A DNA stretch of 64,000 nt from Burkholderia metallica (lineage in GTDB: Bacteria > Pseudomonadota > Gammaproteobacteria > Burkholderiales > Burkholderiaceae): the NCBI RefSeq assembly GCF_902832845.1, contig NZ_CADFDB010000014.1, positions 1 to 64,000 of the forward strand, in the 5' to 3' direction. The notes under the pieces are model-generated. The model had not been told where the DNA came from. It ran no database searches and saw only the letters and a list, made by a program, of their open reading frames with translations. Positions 30,801-39,149 of this stretch are shown piece by piece. Both the position numbers and the translations under genes were made by a program. Position 1 is the stretch's first letter; every line of letters starts with the position of its first letter.

Positions 30801-31178
30801 TTATTTCGGGACATCCTGGCCCGGCGCGCTCGCGGCCGACCCTGCGGCAGCGGATGCCGCGACGGCCGGCGCCGACGCTGCAGGCGCCGATGCCGGCGCG
30901 GTCGCGACCGCGCCCAACACGCCTGCCGACGGCGTGGACTTGTACGAACCAAGGTACGTCAGCGCGAGCGTCGCGACGAAGAAGATCGTCGCGAGAATGC
31001 CCGTCGTGCGCGACAGGAAGTTCGCCGAACCCGTTGCACCGAACAGGCTGCCCGACGCGCCGCTGCCGAACGCAGCACCCATGTCGGCACCCTTGCCGTG
31101 CTGCAGCAGCACGAGACCAATCACACCGAGTGCAGACAGCACCTGCACCACAATAATCAGCGTCTTGAATAACAGCAT
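30801..31178 (-). CDS. secG: Preprotein translocase subunit SecG
   Basis: SecYEG accessory subunit, 125 residues from ATG 31178 (a GTG at 31187 would add three). There are two membrane helices, around residues 1-22 and 50-70, joined by a GKGADMGAAFGSGASGSLFG loop that is the family signature. The C-terminal 45 residues are an Ala/Ser/Pro-rich tail typical of beta-proteobacterial SecG. It follows tpiA on the same strand, a conserved tpiA-secG pair. Confidence 0.95.
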   Translation of the reverse strand: MLLFKTLIIVVQVLSALGVIGLVLLQHGKGADMGAAFGSGASGSLFGATGSANFLSRTTGILATIFFVATLALTYLGSYKSTPSAGVLGAVATAPASAPAASAPAVAASAAAGSAASAPGQDVPK

Positions 31179-31250
31179 CACACCCACCCGATTGGATCGG
31201 GCGACCGGACCGACCGGCCGCCGTCATGGTTCAATTCGATCGCGGACCGC

Positions 31251-32006
31251 TCAGCGCGCGGCCCGGCAGATCGCCAGGAAATCTTCCGCCTTCAGCGACG
31301 CGCCGCCGATCAGGCCACCGTCGATGTCCGGCTGCGCGAACAGTTCTTCCGCGTTGTCCGGCTTCACACTGCCGCCGTACAGCACGGACACGTCCGCCGC
31401 ACCCTTTGCCGCGAGACGCGCACGCAGGAACGCGTGCACGTCCTGCGCCTGCGCCGACGTCGCGCTCTTGCCCGTGCCGATCGCCCAGACCGGCTCATAC
31501 GCGACGACGATGCGCGCAGCCTCTTGTGCGGTCAGCACGGCCAGCACCGCGTCGAGCTGCGCACCGACCACCTGCTCGGTCGCACCCGCTTCGCGCTCGT
31601 CGAGCGTCTCGCCGACGCACACGACAGGCGTGAGCCCCGCCGCGAGCGAGCGCTGAGTCTTCGCCGCGACCGTCTCGTTGCGCTCGCCGTGATACGCGCG
31701 CCGCTCCGAGTGGCCGACGATCGCATAGCGTGCGCCAAATTCCGCGACCATCGCAGCCGCGACTTCGCCGGTAAATGCACCCTGCTCGTGCGCCGACACG
31801 TCCTGCGCACCCCAGGCGACACGGCCGCCGTCGAGCTGCGCCTGAACCTGCGCGAGATACGGGAACGGCACGCACACGCCGACCGACGTTTCGGCCGCCA
31901 CCGCGCCCACGCCCTGCACCACTTCGTTCAGCAACGTCTGGTTGCCGGCCAGTCGGCCGTGCATCTTCCAGTTGCCGATCACACGCTTCGTTCTTTGTTT
32001 CGACAT
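31251..32006 (-). CDS. tpiA: Triosephosphate isomerase
   Basis: Glycolytic enzyme interconverting dihydroxyacetone phosphate and glyceraldehyde-3-phosphate, 251 residues, a TIM barrel. Active-site residues are visible: Asn12 and Lys14 in GNWKMHG, His in VGHSERR near residue 98, Glu in [12 protein letters not shown] near 170, and the phosphate loop LYGGSVKP near 215. Normal length. It lies 72 bases before secG. Confidence 0.97.
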   Translation of the reverse strand: MSKQRTKRVIGNWKMHGRLAGNQTLLNEVVQGVGAVAAETSVGVCVPFPYLAQVQAQLDGGRVAWGAQDVSAHEQGAFTGEVAAAMVAEFGARYAIVGHSERRAYHGERNETVAAKTQRSLAAGLTPVVCVGETLDEREAGATEQVVGAQLDAVLAVLTAQEAARIVVAYEPVWAIGTGKSATSAQAQDVHAFLRARLAAKGAADVSVLYGGSVKPDNAEELFAQPDIDGGLIGGASLKAEDFLAICRAAR

Positions 32007-32147
32007 CGTGTCTGTCTCGTCACCGCTTGGTCATTGACGCGCCGGAAAACCGGCCGTCTGGTTTGATCTGGTGAAGCAAACCGGCGATTTTACTGCGCGC
32101 GGCTTGAACCGGTCAAACCGCGCATGTCAAGCCCGGCCGCACGGGCA

Positions 32148-33167
32148 TCAGGCGTTCGTACCCCAATCGAGCACGATCTTGCCGGTGTGCTCGCTGCTTT
32201 CCATCAGCGCATGCGCCTGCGCCGCCTCCGCGGCCGGCAATACGCGATAGATCACCGGCTTGATGCGGCCGTCGGCGAGCAGCGGCCACACGCGCGCCTT
32301 CAGTTGCGCGGCGATCTGCGCCTTGAATTCGACCGGACGCGGGCGCAGCGTCGAACCGGTGATCGTCAGCCGGCGGCGCAGGATCTCGCTCAGGTTGACG
32401 TCGGCCTTCGCGCCGCCGAGCAGCGCGATCAGCACGAGACGGCCGCCATCCGCGAGCGCGGACAGTTCGCGCGGCACGTACGAGCCCGCCACCATGTCGA
32501 GGATCACGTCGACGCCGCGATCGTGCGTCAGCGACTTCACGACCTCGACGAAGTCTTCCGTCTTGTAGTTGATCGCACGCTCGGCGCCGAGCGCCTCGCA
32601 CGCGCGGCACTTGTCGGCGGTACCGGCCGTCGCGAACACGCGAAAGCCGAGCGCATGCGCGATCTGGATCGCGGTCACGCCGATGCCGCTCGAGCCGCCC
32701 TGCACGAGCAGCGTCTCTTGCCCGCCACCCTCGCCCGCGCCGAGCTGCGCACGGTCGAACACGTTGCTCCACACGGTGAAAAACGTTTCGGGCAGCGACG
32801 CGGCCTCGATATCGGTAAGCCCGTCGGGCACCGGCAGGCATTGCGGCAGCGGTGCGACCGCATACTCGGCATAGCCGCCGCCCGCGAGCAGCGCGCACAC
32901 GCGATCGCCGAGCTTCAGCCCGAACGGATTGTGCGCGGTGTCGGACAGATCGCCGCCGACGATCTCGCCCGCGACCTCGAGGCCCGGCAGATCCGACGCG
33001 CCCGGCGGCGGCGCATAGGCACCCTTGCGCTGGAATACGTCGGGCCGGTTCACGCCGGAAGCCGCCACCTTGATCAGCACTTCGCCGCGCTTCGGTTCGG
33101 GGCGCGGACGCTCCGCAAGCTTCAGCACGTCGGGGGCACCGAATTCGGTGATTTCGATGGCTTTCAT
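32148..33167 (-). CDS. NAD(P)H-quinone oxidoreductase, PIG3-type MDR family
   Basis: A medium-chain reductase without structural zinc, 339 residues. The N-terminal GroES-like domain (SGVNRPDVFQRKG near residue 43) precedes a Rossmann domain with the NADPH loop QGGSSGIGVTAIQ near 150. This is the PIG3/quinone oxidoreductase branch, which reduces quinones with NADPH. ATG 33167 has a GGAG about 11 bases upstream; the open frame to 33293 is not conserved. Confidence 0.9.
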   Translation of the reverse strand: MKAIEITEFGAPDVLKLAERPRPEPKRGEVLIKVAASGVNRPDVFQRKGAYAPPPGASDLPGLEVAGEIVGGDLSDTAHNPFGLKLGDRVCALLAGGGYAEYAVAPLPQCLPVPDGLTDIEAASLPETFFTVWSNVFDRAQLGAGEGGGQETLLVQGGSSGIGVTAIQIAHALGFRVFATAGTADKCRACEALGAERAINYKTEDFVEVVKSLTHDRGVDVILDMVAGSYVPRELSALADGGRLVLIALLGGAKADVNLSEILRRRLTITGSTLRPRPVEFKAQIAAQLKARVWPLLADGRIKPVIYRVLPAAEAAQAHALMESSEHTGKIVLDWGTNA

Positions 33168-33265
33168 GGTGATGGTCGCTCCAGGATCGGAATCGGGATC
33201 GGATGGCGCGCCCGCACGGGGCACGGGCGCCCGGCCGGCGCTGCTGCGCCGCACAACGATGCTAC

Positions 33266-33306
33266 AGAAAAAACGGCCGGCACGCTTTCGCACTGCCGGC
33301 CGTTTT
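33266..33306 (-). terminator. Terminator after pnp
   Basis: Thirteen-bp arms AAAACGGCCGGCA / TGCCGGCCGTTTT with an 11-base loop. The minus-strand side ends in a T-run, 13 bases after the pnp stop. Confidence 0.9.
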
Positions 33307-33319
33307 CACGCCTGTCCGC

Positions 33320-35467
33320 TTACTGCTGCGGCGGCGTGTCCGACTGCGACGTCGCCGCTGCTTCATTCAGCAGCGCCTTCGCCGACAGACGCACGCGACC
33401 CTTTTCGTCCGTCTGGATGACCTTGACCTTCACTTGCTGGCCTTCCTTCAGGTAGTCGTTGATGTCCTTCACACGCTCGTTGACGATTTCCGAGATGTGC
33501 AGCAGACCGTCCTTGCCCGGAATCAGGTTCACGATCGCACCGAAATCGAGCAGCTTCAGAACCGTGCCTTCGTACACCTGGCCGACTTCGATTTCCGCCG
33601 TGATGTTCTCGATACGCTTCTTCGCTTCGGCCATGCCCTCGCTGCTCGTGCTTGCAATCGTCACGACGCCGTCGTCCGAGATGTCGATCGTCGTGCCGGT
33701 TTCTTCCGTCAGCGCGCGGATCACCGAACCGCCCTTGCCGATCACGTCGCGGATCTTTTCCGGGTTGATCTTGATCGTGATCATGCGCGGCGCGAACTCC
33801 GACAGCTGCGTGTTCGCACCCGAAACCGCCGACGTCATCTTGCCGAGGATGTGCATGCGGCCTTCCTTCGCCTGCGCGAGCGCGACCTGCATGATTTCCT
33901 TCGTGATGCCCTGGATCTTGATGTCCATCTGCAGCGCCGTCACGCCCTGCTCCGTGCCGGCCACCTTGAAGTCCATGTCGCCGAGGTGATCTTCGTCGCC
34001 GAGGATGTCGGTCAGCACCGCGAACTTGTTGCCTTCGAGGATCAGACCCATCGCGATACCCGCGACGTGTGCCTTCATCGGCACGCCGGCGTCCATCAGC
34101 GCGAGGCAGCCGCCGCACACCGATGCCATCGACGACGAACCGTTCGACTCGGTGATTTCCGACACGACGCGGATCGAGTAGCCGAATTCGTCGGCGCTCG
34201 GCAGGCACTTGACCAGTGCGCGCTTCGCGAGGCGGCCGTGGCCGATTTCGCGGCGCTTCGGCGAGCCGACGCGGCCCGTTTCGCCGGTCGCGAACGGGGG
34301 CATGTTGTAGTGGAGCATGAAGCGCTCGCGGTATTCGCCTTCGAGCGCGTCGATGATCTGCTCGTCACCCTTCGTGCCGAGCGTCGCGACAACCAGCGCC
34401 TGCGTCTCGCCGCGCGTGAACAGCGCCGAGCCGTGGGTACGCGGCAGCACGCCGGTGCGGATCTCGATCGGGCGCACGGTGCGCGTGTCTCGGCCGTCGA
34501 TACGCGGCTCGCCGTTCAGGATCTGCGAACGGACGATCTTCGCTTCGATGTCGAACAGCACGTTGCCGACAGTGGCCTTGTCAGCCGCAGCCGTACCGGC
34601 CGCCAGCGCGTCTTCCTCGAGCTTCGCCGACGTCGCTGCGTACACTTCCTTCAGCTTCGCCGAACGCGCCTGCTTGTCGCGCAGCTGGTAAGCGGCGAGC
34701 AGGTCGTTCTGCGCCAGCTCGGTCACGCGCGCGATCAGCGCTTCGTTCTTCGGCGCCGGCTGCCAGTCCCACTCGGGCTTGCCGCCTTCGCGCACCAGTT
34801 CGTGGATCGCGTCGATCGCGACCTGCATCTGCTCGTGGCCGAACACCACGGCGCCCAGCATCACCTCTTCCGACAGCTGGTCGGCTTCCGACTCGACCAT
34901 CAGCACCGCACGTTCCGTACCGGCGACGACGAGGTCGAGGCTCGATGCCTTGATCTGGTCACGCGTCGGGTTCAGCACGTACGCGTTGTCGATGTACGCC
35001 ACGCGCGCGGCACCGACCGGGCCGTTGAACGGCAGGCCCGACACGGCGAGCGCAGCCGATGCGCCGATCAGCGCGGGGATGTCCGCCGGGATTTCCGGGT
35101 TCACGGACAGCACGTGGATCACGACCTGGACTTCGTTGTAGAAGCCTTCCGGAAACAGCGGGCGCAGCGGACGGTCGATCAGGCGCGACGTCAGCGTCTC
35201 GTGCTCGGACGGACGGCCTTCACGGCGGAAGAAGCCGCCCGGGATCTTGCCGGCCGAATAGGTCTTCTCGAGGTAGTCGACGGTCAGCGGGAAGAAATCC
35301 TGGCCCGGCTTCGCCGACTTCGCGCCGACGACGGTTGCCAGCACGACGGTGTCTTCGACGTCGACGATCACGGCGCCGCTTGCCTGGCGGGCGACTTCAC
35401 CGGTTTCGAGGCGCACCTTGTGCTGGCCCCACTGGAATTCCTTCACGACCTTGTTGAACATGGACAT
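33320..35467 (-). CDS. pnp: Polyribonucleotide nucleotidyltransferase (PNPase)
   Basis: Phosphorolytic 3'-5' exoribonuclease of RNA turnover and the degradosome, 715 residues. Two RNase PH domains flank an alpha domain; then a KH domain ([18 protein letters not shown] near residue 560) and an S1 domain ([18 protein letters not shown] near 625). ATG 35467 has AAGGAG five bases upstream; an ATG at 35461 is a second candidate. It is downstream of rpsO, as in E. coli. Confidence 0.97.
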   Translation of the reverse strand: MSMFNKVVKEFQWGQHKVRLETGEVARQASGAVIVDVEDTVVLATVVGAKSAKPGQDFFPLTVDYLEKTYSAGKIPGGFFRREGRPSEHETLTSRLIDRPLRPLFPEGFYNEVQVVIHVLSVNPEIPADIPALIGASAALAVSGLPFNGPVGAARVAYIDNAYVLNPTRDQIKASSLDLVVAGTERAVLMVESEADQLSEEVMLGAVVFGHEQMQVAIDAIHELVREGGKPEWDWQPAPKNEALIARVTELAQNDLLAAYQLRDKQARSAKLKEVYAATSAKLEEDALAAGTAAADKATVGNVLFDIEAKIVRSQILNGEPRIDGRDTRTVRPIEIRTGVLPRTHGSALFTRGETQALVVATLGTKGDEQIIDALEGEYRERFMLHYNMPPFATGETGRVGSPKRREIGHGRLAKRALVKCLPSADEFGYSIRVVSEITESNGSSSMASVCGGCLALMDAGVPMKAHVAGIAMGLILEGNKFAVLTDILGDEDHLGDMDFKVAGTEQGVTALQMDIKIQGITKEIMQVALAQAKEGRMHILGKMTSAVSGANTQLSEFAPRMITIKINPEKIRDVIGKGGSVIRALTEETGTTIDISDDGVVTIASTSSEGMAEAKKRIENITAEIEVGQVYEGTVLKLLDFGAIVNLIPGKDGLLHISEIVNERVKDINDYLKEGQQVKVKVIQTDEKGRVRLSAKALLNEAAATSQSDTPPQQ

Positions 35468-35566
35468 GGTTGCTCCTTTGAATTCATGCATTTCATTCGC
35501 CGCGCCGGCCATCCCGCGCGGCGGCGTCCCGACCGAATCACCCGGAGCAAGGTGTGTTTTTTATGC

Positions 35567-35605
35567 CATTCCAGCGCAGCGCTCGTGCAGCGTCGCGCTG
35601 GAATG
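35567..35605 (-). promoter_or_regulatory. Long hairpin in the pnp 5' leader
   Basis: Perfect 11-bp arms CATTCCAGCGC / GCGCTGGAATG, extendable by a wobble and a further pair, with inner GC pairing. It lies about 100 bases upstream of the pnp start and after the rpsO terminator, the place where E. coli pnp mRNA has its RNase III-cleaved autoregulatory hairpin. Confidence 0.55.
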
Positions 35606-35694
35606 ACACAAACCCCACCCCGGTATCAGTCGTTGCGGCGGCCCCGCACGTACGTGCCGGACAGCCTGCGGTGCGTGTGACGCTACGCACCGCG

Positions 35695-35734
35695 CAAAAA
35701 CAAAATGCCTGTATCAGCGGACTGACACAGGCAT
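35695..35734 (-). terminator. Terminator after rpsO
   Basis: Arms ATGCCTGTgTCAG / CTGAtACAGGCAT with one mismatch around a TCCG loop, followed on the minus strand by TTTTGTTTTT. It is likely leaky, since pnp follows. Confidence 0.85.
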
Positions 35735-35757
35735 CTTGCTGGCGGCAATCGCCTCGA

Positions 35758-36027
35758 TTACTTACGCAGACCCAGCTTCTCGATCAGTGCGCGGTAACGG
35801 TCGGCATCCTTGCCCTTGAGGTAGTCGAGCAGCTTGCGGCGGCGGCTCACCATGCGCAGCAGGCCGCGGCGGCTGTGGTGATCCTTCGCGTGGGTCTTGA
35901 AGTGACCCGTCAGTTCGACGATACGTGCGGTCAGCAGTGCGACCTGGACTTCGGGCGACCCCGTGTCGTTGGTACCGCGGGCGAACTGAGCAACGACTTC
36001 CGACTTCTTGATATCTGCAACAGACAT
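35758..36027 (-). CDS. rpsO: 30S ribosomal protein S15
   Basis: Primary 16S rRNA-binding protein of the small subunit, 89 residues, the standard length. It contains the S15 signature ([21 protein letters not shown] near residues 46-66). AAAGGAAAT precedes the start. An extended -10 promoter is found about 85 bases upstream. In E. coli S15 represses its own translation through a pseudoknot in the leader; whether this leader does so is not clear. Confidence 0.98.
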   Translation of the reverse strand: MSVADIKKSEVVAQFARGTNDTGSPEVQVALLTARIVELTGHFKTHAKDHHSRRGLLRMVSRRRKLLDYLKGKDADRYRALIEKLGLRK

Positions 36028-36108
36028 GTGATTTCCTTTGATTCCTACTTGCTAACTGAACAGGCGGACACGGAAGAATGGCCGTGCCGTGACTTACAAC
36101 CGGCGCGC

Positions 36109-36117
36109 ATTGTAGCA
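36109..36117 (-). promoter_or_regulatory. Extended -10 promoter element of rpsO
   Basis: TGCTACAAT, an extended -10 (TG-N-TAcAAT), about 85 bases upstream of rpsO, with no good -35 upstream. Confidence 0.55.
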
Positions 36118-36145
36118 CAACTCCGCGCCGTTCTTGCCGCCCCTG

Positions 36146-37405
36146 TCACGGGCGCGTCATCGAGCACGTGGACGGCATCTCCGTGCGCCGCGCCGGCACC
36201 GCGAGCACCGTGCGGAAGCCGTAGCCCGACCCTTCGTTGTCGAAGCGCACGCCCGGCGTGCCGACCTTGTCCATCTCCATCACGTAAAGGGGCTGGATCA
36301 GCTGATGATCCTGCGCGCGCATCCGCGACGCGTGGAAGCCGTCGTCGAACGACAGGCCCTCGAGCGCACGCGCGACCGCGACGGGGTCGGCCGAACCCGC
36401 GCGGTTCATCGCCGCGGCCAGCATTTCGACCATCAGGCTCATCCGCCGCACCGGATAGTCGTCCTGCGCGGCCGGAAAACGGTTCCGGAACGCACGGTAG
36501 AACGCGTCGGATTTCGCGCCGCCCGCGTTCGGGTGCCAGTCCGCCACGGCCACGACCCGCCCGACACCGGCATCGCCGAGTGCCGCCGGCGCGCCGAGGC
36601 TGTTGCCGTAGAACGTGTAGAACGTCGTGTTCAGCCCCTGCTCGCGCGCCGCCTTCACGAGCAACGTGAGATCGTTGCCCCAGTTGCCGGTCACGACGGC
36701 GTCGGCGCCGCTCGCGCGGATCTTCGCGATGTACGGAGAGAAATCCTTGATCCGGCCGATCGGGTGGAATTCGTCGCCCGCGATCGTCACGTCCGGGCGC
36801 CGCGCGGCCAGCGCCTGGCGCGCCAGCGTGCTGACGTCGTGGCCGAAGCTGTAGTCCTGGTTCAGCAGGTACACCTTGCGCAGCGCGCGATCGCGCGCCA
36901 TCACGTCCGCGAGTGCGGCCATCCGCATGCCCGCATGCGCATCGAAACGGAAATGCCAGAAACTGCAGCGCGCGCCGGTCAGCGCCGGATCGTCGGCCGA
37001 ATAGTTGAGGAACAGCATCCGGTTGTCCGGATCGCGCGCGTTCAGCTTGTCGAGCGCCGCGACGAGCGCGGCCGCGACGGCCGAGCTGTTGCCCTGCGCG
37101 ACGAACCCGATATGGCGGTCCGCGGCCGCGCGCAGCTGCACGAGCGCCTCCTCGGGGCTGCCCTTGCTGTCGAGCACCACCAGTTCGAGCGGATGCGCGC
37201 CGTCGCGCAGTTTCACGCCGCCCGCGGCGTTGACCTGCTCGACGCCGAAGCGCAGGTTGCGCTCGACCGCCGCGCCCGCATTCGCGAACGGGCCCGACAT
37301 TCCTTCGATCAGCGCGATCCGCACCGGCTCGCCGCCGGCAAACGCGGACGACACCAGCATCCACCCCGCGCTCAACGCGAGCGCGCACCGCTTCCACCCC
37401 TGCAT
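36146..37405 (-). CDS. Periplasmic branched-chain amino acid-type ABC transporter binding protein
   Basis: A type I periplasmic binding protein of the LivJ/LivK class, 419 residues. A signal peptide covers residues 1-23 (cleavage after AFA), and the mature part begins with VRIALIEGMSGPFANAG, the family N-terminus. It would capture an amino acid, amide or similar small ligand for an ABC importer, but no permease or ATPase gene is adjacent, so it is an orphan or used for sensing. The longer open frame upstream to 38098 is a shadow of the opposite-strand lipoprotein gene. Confidence 0.87.
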   Translation of the reverse strand: MQGWKRCALALSAGWMLVSSAFAGGEPVRIALIEGMSGPFANAGAAVERNLRFGVEQVNAAGGVKLRDGAHPLELVVLDSKGSPEEALVQLRAAADRHIGFVAQGNSSAVAAALVAALDKLNARDPDNRMLFLNYSADDPALTGARCSFWHFRFDAHAGMRMAALADVMARDRALRKVYLLNQDYSFGHDVSTLARQALAARRPDVTIAGDEFHPIGRIKDFSPYIAKIRASGADAVVTGNWGNDLTLLVKAAREQGLNTTFYTFYGNSLGAPAALGDAGVGRVVAVADWHPNAGGAKSDAFYRAFRNRFPAAQDDYPVRRMSLMVEMLAAAMNRAGSADPVAVARALEGLSFDDGFHASRMRAQDHQLIQPLYVMEMDKVGTPGVRFDNEGSGYGFRTVLAVPARRTEMPSTCSMTRP

Positions 37406-37573
37406 CGGCCACCTGCCCTTCAATCTGCCCGAGAAGCGCGGATCATAGGCCGGCGCCCCCGCCGCCCGCAAGCGCGAGCGCGCCGGCGATCCGCACCGAT
37501 TTTTTCCGGACGATGCGCGATCACGCGCCGTCCGTGATAAAACGGGACCTGTTTCCGTGTTCTGGAGAATCCC

Positions 37574-38086
37574 ATGCGCATTCGCATTTCCGCGCGCCTG
37601 CCGGTGCTGGCCGCCGGCGCCGCTGCGCTGCTGGCCGGTTGCGCGCAACCGTGGCAGCAATACCAGGCCGGCCAGGACGAGTCGGCGATCGTCGCGCGCA
37701 TGGGCCCGCCGCGCGAGATCTACGACCTGCCCGGCGGCGGCAAGCGCCTGATGTGGCCGACCCAGCCGATGGGCGAAATCACCGTCGCGGCCGACGTCGA
37801 CGCGGCCCACAAGATCGTCAACGTGCGCCAGGTGCTGCAGCCGAGCGAGTTCTATCGCGCGGAGATCGGCAAATGGACGAAGACCGACGTGCTCGTCAAC
37901 TTCGGACGCCCCGTCGAGACGTCCTACTTCCCGCTGATGAAGCGCGAGGTGTGGACCTACCGGTATCTCGAGGACAACGTCTGGTACATGATGTACAGCT
38001 TCTACTTCGATCCGCAGGGCATCCTGCGCATCACGCAGAAAACGCCGGACCCGCTGCACGACCCCGATCGCCGCAACCTGTTCTGA
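37574..38086 (+). CDS. Outer-membrane or periplasmic lipoprotein, BamE/OmlA-like fold
   Basis: A lipoprotein of 170 residues with a lipobox LLAGC and acylated Cys23. The mature protein has two similar halves with the pattern of SmpA/OmlA domains: MGPPREIYDLPGGGKRLMWP and FGRPVETSYFPLMKREVWTYR, each a G-x-P turn before a beta strand. Such domains bind partners at the outer membrane, as BamE does. The gene stands alone, divergent from the binding-protein gene. Confidence 0.8.
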   Translation: MRIRISARLPVLAAGAAALLAGCAQPWQQYQAGQDESAIVARMGPPREIYDLPGGGKRLMWPTQPMGEITVAADVDAAHKIVNVRQVLQPSEFYRAEIGKWTKTDVLVNFGRPVETSYFPLMKREVWTYRYLEDNVWYMMYSFYFDPQGILRITQKTPDPLHDPDRRNLF

Positions 38087-38116
38087 CCCATTACGCATTT
38101 ACACGCAATTATCACG

Positions 38117-38160
38117 ATGGCCATTCACGCATCATTGCGTGAATGGCCATTTTCCTTTTT
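38117..38160 (+). terminator. Terminator of the lipoprotein gene
   Basis: Perfect 14-bp arms ATGGCCATTCACGC / GCGTGAATGGCCAT with an ATCATT loop, followed by TTTTCCTTTTT, 31 bases after the stop. Confidence 0.92.
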
Positions 38161-38469
38161 CCCGATTTTCCAATCGTTCGGCGAATACGGCGGAAATCTT
38201 TTCCGATCGTTAACTTGCCGATGGCATTCCGCTGACATCCCCGTCATGCGGGCCTGCGCGCGGAAACAGGCATGCGCGATGCATGTCATGCGGCGAATTG
38301 GTGCATGCAATGCACTGCGCGAAGCCAATTTGAAACAATTTGTTTCAACATACCCGAAGCGCTAGGGCATACCCCTAATATCAGTCGAAATCGAACCTTT
38401 CAATTTAGAAAGCATGACATCGCGTCATTTCCACCGATATTCGTTTGGTTTTATCAAAAAGGAGTCCTC
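38161..38469 (+). promoter_or_regulatory. AT-rich regulatory region of the carbonic anhydrase operon
   Basis: No gene is seen in these 309 bases, which are clearly more AT-rich than the surroundings. They hold the palindrome TTGAAACAATTTGTTTCAA (38332-38350, 8-bp arms, 3-base spacer), a second one AGGG-CATAC-CCCT (38366-38378), and a TAATAT -10-like hexamer at 38378-38383 without a -35. This layout suggests activation by a protein bound upstream. Confidence 0.5.
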
Positions 38470-39111
38470 ATGAATCGCCCCAAGAGCATGCTGGTTGCCA
38501 ACATCGCCTGGGCCCGCGAAACGCGCGAACACACGCCCGGCTTCTTCGACGCGCTCGCGCGCGGCCAGAACCCGCGCGTGCTGTGGATCGGCTGCGCCGA
38601 CAGCCGCGTGCCGGCCGAAACCATCACGCATTGCGCGCCCGGCGAACTGTTCGTCCACCGCAACATCGCGAACCTGTTCCATCCCGATGACGACAATTCC
38701 GCCAGCGTGCTCGAGTACGCGGTGCGCGTGCTGAAGGTCGATCACGTGATCGTGTGCGGGCACTACGGGTGCGGCGGCGTGCGCGCGTCGCTGCTGCCGC
38801 CGCCGTCCGACCTGCCGCACGTCGCGCGCCGCATCGCGCCGCTCTGCGCACTCGCGCGCCGCCATCGCGACACGCTCGACGGGCTCGACGACACGGCCGC
38901 CGCCGACCGCCTCGCCGAGCTGAACGTACTCGAGCAAGTACGACTGCTGCGCGCATCGCCGATCGTGCGCGGCCGCGAACGGCCGCCGCTCGTGCATGGC
39001 TGGATCTTTTCGCTCGCCGACGGCCGCCTGCTGGAACTCGATTCCGGCTACGCGGCGCAGTCCGCCGACGTCGAACCGGCGCCGGCCGCAACCGCCGCCG
39101 CGCTCGGCTGA
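38470..39111 (+). CDS. Beta-class carbonic anhydrase
   Basis: A beta-carbonic anhydrase of 213 residues that interconverts CO2 and bicarbonate. Zinc ligands and the catalytic dyad are visible: Cys42-x-Asp44-x-Arg46 (CADSR), His98 and Cys101 (GHYGCGG). The start at 38470 follows a GGAG by five bases. Only 38 bases separate it from the SulP gene, so the two form an operon probably for bicarbonate supply. Confidence 0.93.
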   Translation: MNRPKSMLVANIAWARETREHTPGFFDALARGQNPRVLWIGCADSRVPAETITHCAPGELFVHRNIANLFHPDDDNSASVLEYAVRVLKVDHVIVCGHYGCGGVRASLLPPPSDLPHVARRIAPLCALARRHRDTLDGLDDTAAADRLAELNVLEQVRLLRASPIVRGRERPPLVHGWIFSLADGRLLELDSGYAAQSADVEPAPAATAAALG

Positions 39112-39149
39112 TTCATCCCCGCCCCAACGCCAATGAAATCGCCCCAACC

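Noticed and set aside
37406-38098. Long N-terminal extension of the periplasmic binding protein
   Set aside because: The open frame runs opposite a lipoprotein gene and the signal peptide lies internally, starting at 37405.
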